Source: a virus
Strand: one strand, 5' to 3'
IMG/VR virus record: IMGVR_UViG_3300042387_000948
Coordinates: 1 to 64,000 of that record
DNA: 64,000 nucleotides
Made by a program: the position numbers and the translations under genes. Below the pieces are notes generated by a model that ran no database searches, was not told the origin of the DNA, and saw only the letters and a list, made by a program, of their open reading frames with translations. Positions 7,697-16,149 of the stretch are shown here, piece by piece; position 1 is the stretch's first letter; each line of letters starts with the position of its first letter.

Positions 7697-9630
7697 TATA
7701 AGTTTTTAATTTTAAGAGTTGAACCACTCACATTCACCGCATCAATTCCCTCAATTGATGTTAAACCAATTGTATTAGTTATGACTTCTTTTGGTGTAAA
7801 TGTTAATTTGTATTCCGTATTATTGTTTAATAAACCATTACTATTATAAATTAAAGAACCAAAACTTATGCAGTTGCCAATATCATTTGAAAAGTTTAAA
7901 GGATTACCAGAAGTTGTATATTCGGTATTTTCATATTTTAAAATATCACTATCATAGTTTAACTTTAATTGAATCCCTTTTACCAATTGCCCCAATGTAT
8001 TAACTTTTATAGTTACTACTACCTTACCATCCACTATTTCGCTTGATACATAGGTTGATACTTCCATAGGCATACTTAAATTCATTGTACGATTTGTACT
8101 TTGAGTTGCCGGTCTATTTTGTGCTATTGTATGTGAAAGGTTTACATCCCCCTTTGGTGCAACAACCACATTATAAACATAATCACTTATACCAGCATCA
8201 ACTGCCAATGGATAGTTTGCTTTGTATGGTACATTTATAGTTGCCCAATTTGCTTTGGTTATCCCATCAAATGTAGTTTTATTTATTAACCTAAATAAAT
8301 TATCTTCACTCCAAGTTGAAACTATTGGTGTACCACCTATAACGTGTTGTAATATTCTATATGAATCCAATTCGTTAAATATATTATTACCATCCACATC
8401 TGCGTTTAAGAATTGTACTCCACTTGTAAAAGTATTACTTTCAGTTCCACTTAATCCTCTATTTGCTAACTCTTGAAATGCTAAATAAGCATCTCCCACA
8501 GTTAATACACTTCCATACAAATTAGATAATGTAGTAGATGGTAATTTGGATAGGTACATTACCATATCCGTTTTAGTTTTGTTAAAATCACTAATGTTAT
8601 TTACACTACCATTTGCTCCCAAAGCTAAACCAGTAGTTGCACTTACAGCAGTTGTACCATTTGCAGTATAGCTTTTTACTGTCCATTGTGCTGGATTTAT
8701 ACCACCACCAAAATAAAAATTAACCTTTGAGGTTGGTACATCTATTGGGTTTATTACGTTTGCCGAAAAGAAGTTTGTAAATGTTTGTGCACTAGGGTTA
8801 GTCCAAGTTCCATATTCAATTATGTATGGATTAGTCCAATTATTTGATAAATCGTTCCAAGTTGATTGTCCATTCCAATTTGTTACCGCATAATTTTCGC
8901 TACCATTATTTCCATTTGGTTCACCAGGTGCCCAGTTATTATACACATCCGAAACGTTTCCTGTAAATTGTCCATTTGATGTTTTCATTATCGTTCCCTT
9001 TTCAGGCCCAGCATCAATTACCCAAGTTCCATCTTTAACTTCATCCGTTGCCGCAAACCATATATTAGCTTGTGGTACATTAGCAAATATAAATGCATTT
9101 TCATCGGCAGAAGTAATCGTTACCAAATATCCCGTTTGACCTTTAAATGTAGTTAATAGAGATGCTGCTCTAGCTGCCGTATAAGATGCTCCCGGAGTTA
9201 CTGGTAAATAAAAGTGTCCATTGATTGGATTATAATAATATCCTGGTGGATTTACAGTTGCCGATACCGATATCTGAACACTACCAGCAGTTGTACCTGT
9301 ATTTATTCTTAACGTTGCTAATGCTGCATTTATGTTTGCTTGTGTACCTGTAAATACTAATCTAGCTTTATTACCAGTTAAAGTAAATCCAGATGCTGGT
9401 GTTAAACCAGTTGTTGTGGTTATGTTAAATGTTGTACCCGCGGGTGGATTGATAAACCCTATTGATGCCAATAAAATATCAGTAGAAGTAAACCCATTCA
9501 AAACAAATCCACTACACGCCTGCCCACTTACGTTTAATTCAAACTTTTTAGAGAGCGGTTGTGTAATGGATTGTGCTATGGATATACTACTGGATAATAA
9601 TATTAATATTACAACAAGTAGTTTTCTCAT
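7696..9630 (-). CDS. Secreted C-type-lectin-domain protein with dockerin- and cohesin-like regions
   Basis: This 644-aa protein has a signal peptide (MRKLLVVILILLSSSISIAQ) and an N-terminal beta domain. A C-type-lectin fold follows at about residues 135-275 (NGHFYLPVT, GYLVTITSADENAFIF, WFAATDE, NWAPGEPNG, YIIEYGTW). Next comes an EF-hand/dockerin-like stretch (NADVDGNNIFNELDSYRILQ) and a C-terminal cohesin-like beta domain (IQLKLNYDSDILKYEN). The WND-type Ca/sugar site seen in many lectins is partly present (WNDLSNNW). It probably binds a surface ligand. The downstream half matches the plan of the 9630 product, so the two are sister genes. Confidence 0.75.
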   Translation of the reverse strand: MRKLLVVILILLSSSISIAQSITQPLSKKFELNVSGQACSGFVLNGFTSTDILLASIGFINPPAGTTFNITTTTGLTPASGFTLTGNKARLVFTGTQANINAALATLRINTGTTAGSVQISVSATVNPPGYYYNPINGHFYLPVTPGASYTAARAASLLTTFKGQTGYLVTITSADENAFIFANVPQANIWFAATDEVKDGTWVIDAGPEKGTIMKTSNGQFTGNVSDVYNNWAPGEPNGNNGSENYAVTNWNGQSTWNDLSNNWTNPYIIEYGTWTNPSAQTFTNFFSANVINPIDVPTSKVNFYFGGGINPAQWTVKSYTANGTTAVSATTGLALGANGSVNNISDFNKTKTDMVMYLSKLPSTTLSNLYGSVLTVGDAYLAFQELANRGLSGTESNTFTSGVQFLNADVDGNNIFNELDSYRILQHVIGGTPIVSTWSEDNLFRLINKTTFDGITKANWATINVPYKANYPLAVDAGISDYVYNVVVAPKGDVNLSHTIAQNRPATQSTNRTMNLSMPMEVSTYVSSEIVDGKVVVTIKVNTLGQLVKGIQLKLNYDSDILKYENTEYTTSGNPLNFSNDIGNCISFGSLIYNSNGLLNNNTEYKLTFTPKEVITNTIGLTSIEGIDAVNVSGSTLKIKNL

Positions 9631-11255
9631 TACTCTACATTTAATCCAATCTTATTTCCTTTTCCATCAACTGCATCTGCTAATTCAGTATAGAATAAAC
9701 CAGCGGTATTTGTTAAAGGAACATTAGATGTGAAAGTTAATTTGTATGGTGTACCAGTTTTAATTCTACCAGTTTTAATTTGGTCCATAGAACCAAATGT
9801 TAATCTACCATCTTTGTTAGTTGAGAAGTTAGTTACAGTTGAACCAGCATCAAATACAATACCATCCAAAGTTAATTTAGAGTCATCGTATTTCAAAATA
9901 ACTTCCAAACCTGCCAATCCTTCTTGTGTTAAGTTACCACTTAGGATAACTTTGTTGTTTTCAATTTTAGATGATAAACTTAATGTTGCAGTTTTAGTAA
10001 CTTGATTTGCGTAGATACCTGTGTTAGCTATCGTTCTATTCATTGTTCCTTGTCCACCTACACTATTTGCCGTTATTGGGTTACCAGGGTTAGATGAGTG
10101 AGAGAAATCCAAATCACCACTAAACGCATAAGAGAACAATTCTGTTTGATTTGCCGATGCAATAGTAACAGAATTGTTAGTTGCCGCAGCTGCAAAGTTT
10201 GGAAATGCCGATTGTTTTACCGATATAAATTGTAATGGATTTGCCGCTTGTCTTGTTATATTTGCCTTTGAAGCAACATCTTGTCCTAAAATGTGTGCAA
10301 ATAAATAATAAGCATCATTTGTATTAAAATCACCATCACCAATTGTTACATTACCAATCACCTTTTCAATTGCAGGATACTGGAATACTGATGATGTTCC
10401 ATTTAATCCAACATCGGTTACTGCTAAGAATGCTCTATAAGCATCCGTAACAGTTACCACATTGTTTAGGTAATCTGCTCCAGTAGTTGGAACAATATAT
10501 ACTCCAAACTTATCACCAATGTTAAATTGTTCAAAATCTGCAATTCCTGCTGAGTTTAATGCTTTCTTTGCTATTTGTGGAGCAGTAAAATTAGTAGTTC
10601 CATCTGTATTCAATGGTTGAATTAAAACAGATAATGATGTAGGGTTAAATCCGGATGGATACCCAACTTTTACTCTAAATGCCGCAACGTATTTTACATC
10701 TCCAGTAGCAAATGATAATTGAAGAACTTGAGAACCAATTGGTGTGATTGCCGCATCGTTTGTTCCAGTTGCAGTTGCTAAATCCAATTTGTGTATTGCT
10801 TGATAAGATGTATTTTCTAATAAGATATACTTTTCAGTTGCCCATAATCCATCAATTACCGCATCCGCTCTTTGGGTTGTAAATTGCTTTGCTATCCAAT
10901 CATTGTTTGCGGTATAGTTCCAAGGTGTTGAACCATATTGTTTATCCAATTCACCAACTCCGATTGTAGGATTTTGACCAAACATATAATTTGGCCAAGT
11001 TGCTTCAAAGTTTTGAGCAGTTTGTCCTTGTGAGAATACAGTTTGACCTAATTTTTGTAAGTGTTTGTTTGAGTATTGATAACGCATCCAAAGGTATCTA
11101 GGGTTTGTAGTTCCTTTGATAATGTTATATCTTATAGTTAGTGTATCACCAACTCTATAAGGTTTTGAGTTTACTACCTCTTGGTTAATAATCAATTGAC
11201 CAAAAGATGTAAGTGATACCAATGAAAGTACCACAGCCAATAAGAAATTTTTCAT
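9630..11255 (-). CDS. Secreted protein with dockerin-like and cohesin-like regions, 541 aa
   Basis: A signal peptide (MKNFLLAVVLSLVSLTSFGQ) precedes a beta-rich N-terminal half. Two dockerin-like helices follow (VTVTDAYRAFLAVTDVGLNG and IGDGDFNTNDAYYLFAHILG), then a GDLDFSHS motif and a terminal cohesin-like domain (LEVILKYDDSKLTLDGI). The GD-x-(N/D)-x-SH and NRTMN/MNRT landmarks recur in the neighbouring lectin gene. It could be a virion adhesin or a protein shown on the infected cell; the export signal favours the latter. Starts 1 bp after the 11256 gene. Confidence 0.75.
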   Translation of the reverse strand: MKNFLLAVVLSLVSLTSFGQLIINQEVVNSKPYRVGDTLTIRYNIIKGTTNPRYLWMRYQYSNKHLQKLGQTVFSQGQTAQNFEATWPNYMFGQNPTIGVGELDKQYGSTPWNYTANNDWIAKQFTTQRADAVIDGLWATEKYILLENTSYQAIHKLDLATATGTNDAAITPIGSQVLQLSFATGDVKYVAAFRVKVGYPSGFNPTSLSVLIQPLNTDGTTNFTAPQIAKKALNSAGIADFEQFNIGDKFGVYIVPTTGADYLNNVVTVTDAYRAFLAVTDVGLNGTSSVFQYPAIEKVIGNVTIGDGDFNTNDAYYLFAHILGQDVASKANITRQAANPLQFISVKQSAFPNFAAAATNNSVTIASANQTELFSYAFSGDLDFSHSSNPGNPITANSVGGQGTMNRTIANTGIYANQVTKTATLSLSSKIENNKVILSGNLTQEGLAGLEVILKYDDSKLTLDGIVFDAGSTVTNFSTNKDGRLTFGSMDQIKTGRIKTGTPYKLTFTSNVPLTNTAGLFYTELADAVDGKGNKIGLNVE

Positions 11256-11927
11256 TTACTGAAATAGTTTAGTAATAAGTTTACCAGAACCTTTCTTCAG
11301 CGCATTGCTTAAAGAAGTTTGATTGAACTTACCACCACCGTCTACTATCAGCGTTGACATTGATACTTCCGATGATGATTCCTCCACTATAACATCTTTC
11401 ACTTTTTTACCATCTTTATATAACATTCCACGTAAACGAATAACTACCTCTTCTTCATTACTATGAAAAACCGATATGTTCTTTTTTGTTGTGAGTACAT
11501 CTAAATATATTATCTCAACTTTAATTTTTTTACTTGCGTTTTCAGTTAGAGCAAATCCGGTTTCCTGAATATACTCTTCCAATATGTTTTTAACTCCAAA
11601 TTCTAAATTACGATTTCCGGCTAACTTACCAATTTTAACTTGATTAGTTACACCGTCAACCCACACTTCGTTTTCTTCCATATGATATATTGTATCATCA
11701 TCATTATAGAATATGTTGCCTGGTGTGTTTTTGTAATACCCATTAAACTTCTCATCAAATTTAGTTGATAAGTTTCTAGCAGTTTCGTTGTTACCAGAAA
11801 CATTAAGATATATAAAATATGCTTGAGTACATAATCCTATTGCTACAATAGAAGATACGATGAACAATAGAAAGTTAGTACCTAACTCACTAACGTTTAA
11901 ACCAATTGATGTTACATTATTTTTCAT
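11256..11927 (-). CDS. Membrane-anchored protein with CsgG-like periplasmic part, 223 aa
   Basis: An N-terminal hydrophobic span (FLLFIVSSIVAIGLCTQAYFIY, quoted in part: residues about 19-40) anchors a soluble domain. The middle (KKIKVEIIYLDVLTT, EVVIRLRGMLYKDGKKVKDV) alternates strands like CsgG/FlgO-type proteins, and the end carries a helix (SLSNALKKGSGKLITKLF). Homology to the 4226 product is possible but weak. First gene of the 1-12 kb surface block after the terminator at 11986. Confidence 0.6.
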   Translation of the reverse strand: MKNNVTSIGLNVSELGTNFLLFIVSSIVAIGLCTQAYFIYLNVSGNNETARNLSTKFDEKFNGYYKNTPGNIFYNDDDTIYHMEENEVWVDGVTNQVKIGKLAGNRNLEFGVKNILEEYIQETGFALTENASKKIKVEIIYLDVLTTKKNISVFHSNEEEVVIRLRGMLYKDGKKVKDVIVEESSSEVSMSTLIVDGGGKFNQTSLSNALKKGSGKLITKLFQ

Positions 11928-11985
11928 AAAATATAGGGTACAATCCCTGTCTAATTTTTTAACTATGTAACATATTGATAGGACA

Positions 11986-12022
11986 TAAAAAAAGGTGTCC
12001 GAATATAAATATCAAACACCTT
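11986..12022 (-). terminator. Rho-independent terminator after the Dps-like gene
   Basis: Read on the minus strand, AAGGTGT and ACACCTT form the stem and a run of T follows. It ends the operon that starts at the 13469-13500 promoter. Confidence 0.85.
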
Positions 12023-12048
12023 AATTTTAGTACTTTCTTATTTTTTTA

Positions 12049-12420
12049 TTATCCTAAATAAGTTAGTTTATATTTAGTTGAGTATAAGAGTTTTGCCAAA
12101 TTATCTAACTCATTTTGAATCCAACTTACTTGTAGTTTTTCATCTTTTCTTTTTGTTTCCAAAAACTTAATCAAATCATCAAAATAATTTAATATGTTTT
12201 CTTTAGTAGCATCATTATCAACACCTGCAACTTTTTTGTAAGAAATTAAACCATACATACCCTGATATGCTTCTATAATTCCATCAATCAATGGTACGAT
12301 TTCTTCGTAATATTTTTTTAATGCCTTATGTCTTGCGTATGAACCTTCACCAGTTGTCAATGTATGAAATTGGTGAGCTTGTGTTCTACTATGAAAAAAC
12401 ATTGATGCTATATCTTCCAT
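12049..12420 (-). CDS. Dps/ferritin-like phage protein, 123 aa
   Basis: A mostly helical protein with the opening FFHSRTQAHQFHTLTTG, a conserved HKALKKYYEEIVPLIDGI helix and a long third helix. This matches the ferritin-like phage family known as DUF5856, related to DNA-binding starvation proteins. Its His and Glu could bind metal. It is the last gene of an operon with the gp55-like sigma factor and ends at a strong terminator. Confidence 0.65.
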   Translation of the reverse strand: MEDIASMFFHSRTQAHQFHTLTTGEGSYARHKALKKYYEEIVPLIDGIIEAYQGMYGLISYKKVAGVDNDATKENILNYFDDLIKFLETKRKDEKLQVSWIQNELDNLAKLLYSTKYKLTYLG

Positions 12421-12422
12421 TT

Positions 12423-13172
12423 TTAATCTTCGTCTATTTGTTCCGTTTCATATAAGTATTCCTCTTCCCAAAAATCGTTATTCTCATCCTTTACATATCC
12501 GTGGTCTAAGTAATCATTTAACATCTTTGTCTGATGTTTCTTCATTTCGTTTACCACTTTTGTAATGTAGTGTGTCTTACAATCTGTCATTTCTCTAATA
12601 AGGAGATATAGATGTTTCTTATTAAAGTTTTCGATGTATTGACTTCTACGGAATAGTTCTAATACCGCATCTGCAATTTGGATATCTCTTTTCTTTGTAA
12701 ATACTCTTGTTAGATGTTTATCCCAATACGCCAACATTAAATCTCTGAACTCCATAAACTCCGCACCGGTTTGTACTTCTTCAAAATCATTTGGTGGATT
12801 CCAAGTTTCCGGCATTTCGGATAGTAGAGCAGTTTTCTTAAACCTCTTATAGTTTCCGTTGTTCTTTAAGATTAAGTGGTTCTTAGCAACAATACTGAAG
12901 TAAGAGAATGCTTTACCTCTACCTTCTTTAAACATGTGTATCTTTTCAATTAGAGTAGATACCACCTCTCTCTGAACATCTGCTTTAGGTACATCAAAGT
13001 ATGTGAACTTAAATGTGTTTAGAATATTTTCTGCTAATTTTTCAAAAGGATACTGAATACTTTCCACATATATCCTATTTCTCTTTACATAATCTTTTGA
13101 TTTATTATACTCTATAATTGCGTTTTCGGTATCTTGCGAAAAGTATATTTTACTTTTTTTCTTTCTTGGCAT
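12423..13172 (-). CDS. T4 gp55-like late sigma factor
   Basis: The centre of this 249-aa protein carries the sigma region-2-like stretch GRGKAFSYFSIVAKNHLI, which matches the AF-x-Y-F-x-x-I/V signature of T4-type late sigma factors. A basic N-terminus (MPRKKKSK) and an acidic C-terminus (EEEYLYETEQ) flank it. Such factors direct host RNA polymerase to phage late promoters. It is longer than T4 gp55 (185 aa). It shares an operon with the Dps-like gene and is driven by the promoter at 13469-13500. Confidence 0.65.
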   Translation of the reverse strand: MPRKKKSKIYFSQDTENAIIEYNKSKDYVKRNRIYVESIQYPFEKLAENILNTFKFTYFDVPKADVQREVVSTLIEKIHMFKEGRGKAFSYFSIVAKNHLILKNNGNYKRFKKTALLSEMPETWNPPNDFEEVQTGAEFMEFRDLMLAYWDKHLTRVFTKKRDIQIADAVLELFRRSQYIENFNKKHLYLLIREMTDCKTHYITKVVNEMKKHQTKMLNDYLDHGYVKDENNDFWEEEYLYETEQIDED

Positions 13173-13180
13173 TAGTTAGA

Positions 13181-13447
13181 TTAGTTTTTATATTTTTCGA
13201 TGAGGTTTTTAAGTTCGGTAAAAACCGCTCCTACTTCATCATCTGCTTCGAAAGAACCTTTTATATCTAAGGCTCTCATCTCATCTAACATTTTCTCCAA
13301 TGTTGTTTGTGATTCTTCAACTACATCATCAGCTTCTAAAATTGCATCAGCTAGTTCTTCGTTTTGTTTCACCAATATCATACCTCTTATAAAAAGAATA
13401 ATATTAAAAATAATGGAGATTGTTAGGATTGTATATAACAATATCAT
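13181..13447 (-). CDS. Single-span membrane protein with coiled coil, 88 aa
   Basis: An N-terminal transmembrane segment (LLYTILTISIIFNIILFI) precedes an acidic helical region with heptad-like Leu/Met spacing (EESQTTLEKMLDEMRAL). The function is unknown. It is the first gene after the host-like promoter at 13469-13500, upstream of the sigma factor. Confidence 0.7.
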   Translation of the reverse strand: MILLYTILTISIIFNIILFIRGMILVKQNEELADAILEADDVVEESQTTLEKMLDEMRALDIKGSFEADDEVGAVFTELKNLIEKYKN

Positions 13448-13468
13448 AATTTATTTGTTTATATCTTA

Positions 13469-13500
13469 CAAAGATACAACATTATTTCGAATAAACCAAA
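13469..13500 (-). promoter_or_regulatory. Bacteroidota-type promoter (TTTGG-N19-TATCTTTG)
   Basis: Exact match to the -7 consensus TAnnTTTG with TTTGG 19 bp upstream. It drives the genes at 13181, 12423 and 12049. Confidence 0.85.
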
Positions 13501-13515
13501 TTATTGGGAAAGTTT

Positions 13516-13761
13516 TTATGCTTCCCCAATTTGATTACCCATAAACATAGTTGTAAGTATCTCCGAATCGGATTGTTTTGTTTTTGTTTTCTTTACTTGC
13601 TTCTTTTGTTCCTTCTTTAATTCGGAAGTTAGTGAATCAACTCTTTCTTGACATAACTTTTGAATTTCAACTTGAGTCATAATTCCTTTTTGGATTAGTA
13701 TATCTGCCAACGATTCTACTAAAATTTGTGATGATAAAATTTGTCTTTCTAATTCGTTCAT
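13516..13761 (-). CDS. Small charged helical protein, 81 aa, unknown
   Basis: A helix-rich protein with a basic low-complexity segment (KKEQKKQVKKTKTKQ) near residue 55. Not recognised. Its start overlaps the stop of the 13761 gene by one base, and it is the last gene before the next promoter. Confidence 0.65.
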   Translation of the reverse strand: MNELERQILSSQILVESLADILIQKGIMTQVEIQKLCQERVDSLTSELKKEQKKQVKKTKTKQSDSEILTTMFMGNQIGEA

Positions 13762-14021
13762 TATATTGTGTTTATTAGTGAACCGGTGTAAACATTGATT
13801 ATTTCTAAAAATTCTCTGATTCGTAACTCATCTTCGGTGTGATTGTATTTCTCTTCTCCGAATGCTCTTTTGATAGTTGATTCGGTATATCCCATTGCTG
13901 CGGCTAATCGGGTACACATTATTTTGTATTCCCAAATATCCATATCATCGGGCACAATAAGTTCTATGTTAGATGCTTCTCTGAAGTTATCGTTATCTAT
14001 ATTAAATATTAACTTTGCCAT
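13761..14021 (-). CDS. Unknown 86-aa protein with AMGYTE motif
   Basis: The segment RLAAAMGYTESTIKRAFGEE recurs in related form in the 55094 gene (ALAMGYTERMWNRA), suggesting a shared small domain. A strand-rich N-terminus precedes it. It lies four bases after the deformylase-like gene. Confidence 0.7.
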   Translation of the reverse strand: MAKLIFNIDNDNFREASNIELIVPDDMDIWEYKIMCTRLAAAMGYTESTIKRAFGEEKYNHTEDELRIREFLEIINVYTGSLINTI

Positions 14022-14024
14022 AAA

Positions 14025-14597
14025 TTAAATTGCTCTATATCCCATTTGGTAATATGAATCAGCTTGTTTTGCTTTCACAAATGCCATCTCACCTTCCGGT
14101 GATTGTAACATAACTCTTTCGTTTCTTCCCAACTTTGTTTTTACACTCACAGTCTCTTTGTATTGACGAGATGGATGTGTTAATTCAATACCATCAATAG
14201 CATCAATTAGTTTTTGAATATGAACCGATTCAAATAAACCAGCATCTTCCATAAACTCATCGGCGTTTTTCCAATTTGTTTTATCTGATTTGAATTCCAT
14301 CTTACCCAAATTATCAGTTTCAATAACTAAATGTGATAATCGAACAGTCTTGCGGATTTTATCTTTGTAGTTATCCTTTTCAAAATAAACAACTGCGTTA
14401 TCCGAACCTTCTACAATACGAGGATTTACTAATGTAAGTTCGGTATCTTTTGTATCGGGTCTAAAGGTAACAATTCTTTTATTCATTCCAACATCATTAG
14501 CAGTATGCATCATACCTTCTCTATGTTGTACCAATTCTTTATACTTTGCAATATCTTCTTTTGTAACAGGCGATTGCTCAATTTTTTTAATTTTCAT
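14025..14597 (-). CDS. Peptide-deformylase-like protein lacking catalytic residues
   Basis: A 190-aa protein whose order of elements follows peptide deformylase: HTANDVGMNKRI (compare the GLAAxQxG motif), LTLVNPRIVEGS, and QKLIDAIDGIEL aligned to QHEIDHLDGI. In this alignment His, Glu and His of the metal site read Lys, Leu and Ala, and no EGCLS motif is present, so deformylase activity is unlikely. Phages often carry deformylases; this may be a repurposed form. The alignment was made by eye. Confidence 0.5.
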   Translation of the reverse strand: MKIKKIEQSPVTKEDIAKYKELVQHREGMMHTANDVGMNKRIVTFRPDTKDTELTLVNPRIVEGSDNAVVYFEKDNYKDKIRKTVRLSHLVIETDNLGKMEFKSDKTNWKNADEFMEDAGLFESVHIQKLIDAIDGIELTHPSRQYKETVSVKTKLGRNERVMLQSPEGEMAFVKAKQADSYYQMGYRAI

Positions 14598-14608
14598 ATT
14601 ATTATTTT

Positions 14609-15760
14609 TTAATTTGATAATGGTGCTTTAATTTTTGGATGTGATTCGTAACCTATTAATTCAAAACAATCAGGTCTATAAGATAGTATTATATCTCTAA
14701 ATGTTTTTGGTCCTAAATTCTCTTTTACTTTTTCGTGCTGATACCAATTCCTTTCGGTGATTTCAACTTTTGGTAAACTATAAGGTTCTCTACTGATTTG
14801 TTCTTTGGCTTGTTCGATATGGTTTTTATATAAATGTACATCTCCCAAATTACCAATCAAATCTTCCGGCACCATATTTACTTCTTTCGCAATAATCTCT
14901 AATAGTAATGCATAAGATGCTATGTTAAAAGGTAATCCCAAAAATGTATCACAACTACGTTGATTCCACATTAAAGAGATTGCACGTTTAGGAATGTTAT
15001 GTTTATCTAATACATCATCTAAAAAATGTTCACCTTCTGGTAATCCCATATGTCTACTTCTTTCAAATTTACTCAACTCTCTTGTATAAACTTGGAATCC
15101 ATAATGACAAGGTGGTAAAACCATTTGGTCTAACTCCGCTACGTTCCAAGCTGATACCATCAATCTTCTACTATCTGGATTTGTTTTTAAGGAATGAACT
15201 AATTGTAGGATTTGGTCATACCACAATGAACCAAATCCGTTTGAACCATCATCTCTCTTATATTGCATCCACCCTTGCCATTGCCTCCATTGCTTACCAT
15301 AGATTGGACCTAAATCTCCCCACTTCTTTGCAAACTCATTATTGGTTTTGATTTGTTTAATGAATTCTTCTTTTGATAATACACTACTCTTTATTTGGTT
15401 TCCTACTGAATCCATTACTTCTTGAAATTCGGATATATCATTAGGAACATTTAATGTAGATGTATATTCTTCAACTTTACTTACATAGTTCTTATATGTA
15501 TCACCATCCCAAATGTGGCAATCGTAATCCAATAGGAATTTGATGTTAGTATCACCTCTTAAAAACCATAGGAGTTCTGTCACAATGGAATTCCAATGCA
15601 TCTTTTTTGTAGTAAGTAATGGAAACCCCTCACTCATCTTATGTCGTATTTGATGTCCAAACTCTGATATAGTACCTGTTCCGGTTCTATCTTTTTTTTC
15701 TACACCAAATTCAATAATATCATTAAGTAATTGTTGATACTTTTTATCTATTGTATTCAT
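14609..15760 (-). CDS. thyA: Thymidylate synthase, enlarged
   Basis: It makes dTMP from dUMP with methylene-tetrahydrofolate. Diagnostic elements are in order: DRTGTGT, WGDLGPIYGKQWR, SRRLMVSAWN, the nucleophile in LPPCHYGFQ (Cys about 218), RSCDTFLGLPFNIASY and GDVHLYKNH. At 383 aa it is much longer than the usual ~265; the extra residues lie about 85-145 (before WGDLGP) and 225-250. It pairs with dCMP deaminase at 24233 to supply dTTP. Its start overlaps the stop of the 15744 gene. Confidence 0.95.
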   Translation of the reverse strand: MNTIDKKYQQLLNDIIEFGVEKKDRTGTGTISEFGHQIRHKMSEGFPLLTTKKMHWNSIVTELLWFLRGDTNIKFLLDYDCHIWDGDTYKNYVSKVEEYTSTLNVPNDISEFQEVMDSVGNQIKSSVLSKEEFIKQIKTNNEFAKKWGDLGPIYGKQWRQWQGWMQYKRDDGSNGFGSLWYDQILQLVHSLKTNPDSRRLMVSAWNVAELDQMVLPPCHYGFQVYTRELSKFERSRHMGLPEGEHFLDDVLDKHNIPKRAISLMWNQRSCDTFLGLPFNIASYALLLEIIAKEVNMVPEDLIGNLGDVHLYKNHIEQAKEQISREPYSLPKVEITERNWYQHEKVKENLGPKTFRDIILSYRPDCFELIGYESHPKIKAPLSN

Positions 15761-16145
15761 TTAATCTTTTTTTGTTTTCAATTTCTGCTTCTCTACTATA
15801 ATCTTCTCTATATGCTAATATCCTATGGAAATCCTCATATGCTTTTGGATGATAGTTTTCGATTCTATCAATTCCCAATTCATATTCAAATAGGATTTCT
15901 TTGTATTTTTTTTCGGTATTATCAAACTTTTGTGCTTGTGAATGTATTTCTATTTCTAAACTATCAACTACTCTAGTCAATGAATCTATTGTATGAGTTT
16001 GAATCTGATAGTTTTCTCTACTCATTGCAACAACCGATTTATCTTTATCATTCATACTAAATCCTATTGATACTATTGTCATTGCTATAATTCCAACTAT
16101 TAGTATTGTACCTAATGTAATTTTTAATGTTGTGTTCGTATCCAT
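15744..16145 (-). CDS. Single-span membrane protein with coiled coil, 133 aa
   Basis: One transmembrane helix near the N-terminus (ITLGTILIVGIIAMTIV) is followed by a charged helical region (TIDSLTRVVDSLEIEIHSQ) with heptad spacing. The plan resembles phage spanin or Rz-like proteins, but there is no direct proof. It overlaps thyA by 17 bp and follows UvdE by 4 bp. Confidence 0.65.
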   Translation of the reverse strand: MDTNTTLKITLGTILIVGIIAMTIVSIGFSMNDKDKSVVAMSRENYQIQTHTIDSLTRVVDSLEIEIHSQAQKFDNTEKKYKEILFEYELGIDRIENYHPKAYEDFHRILAYREDYSREAEIENKKRLNEYNR

Positions 16146-16149
16146 AATT

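Noticed and set aside
7696-9630. Diversity-generating retroelement target (C-type lectin as in Mtd)
   Set aside because: No reverse transcriptase or template repeat is visible in the window.
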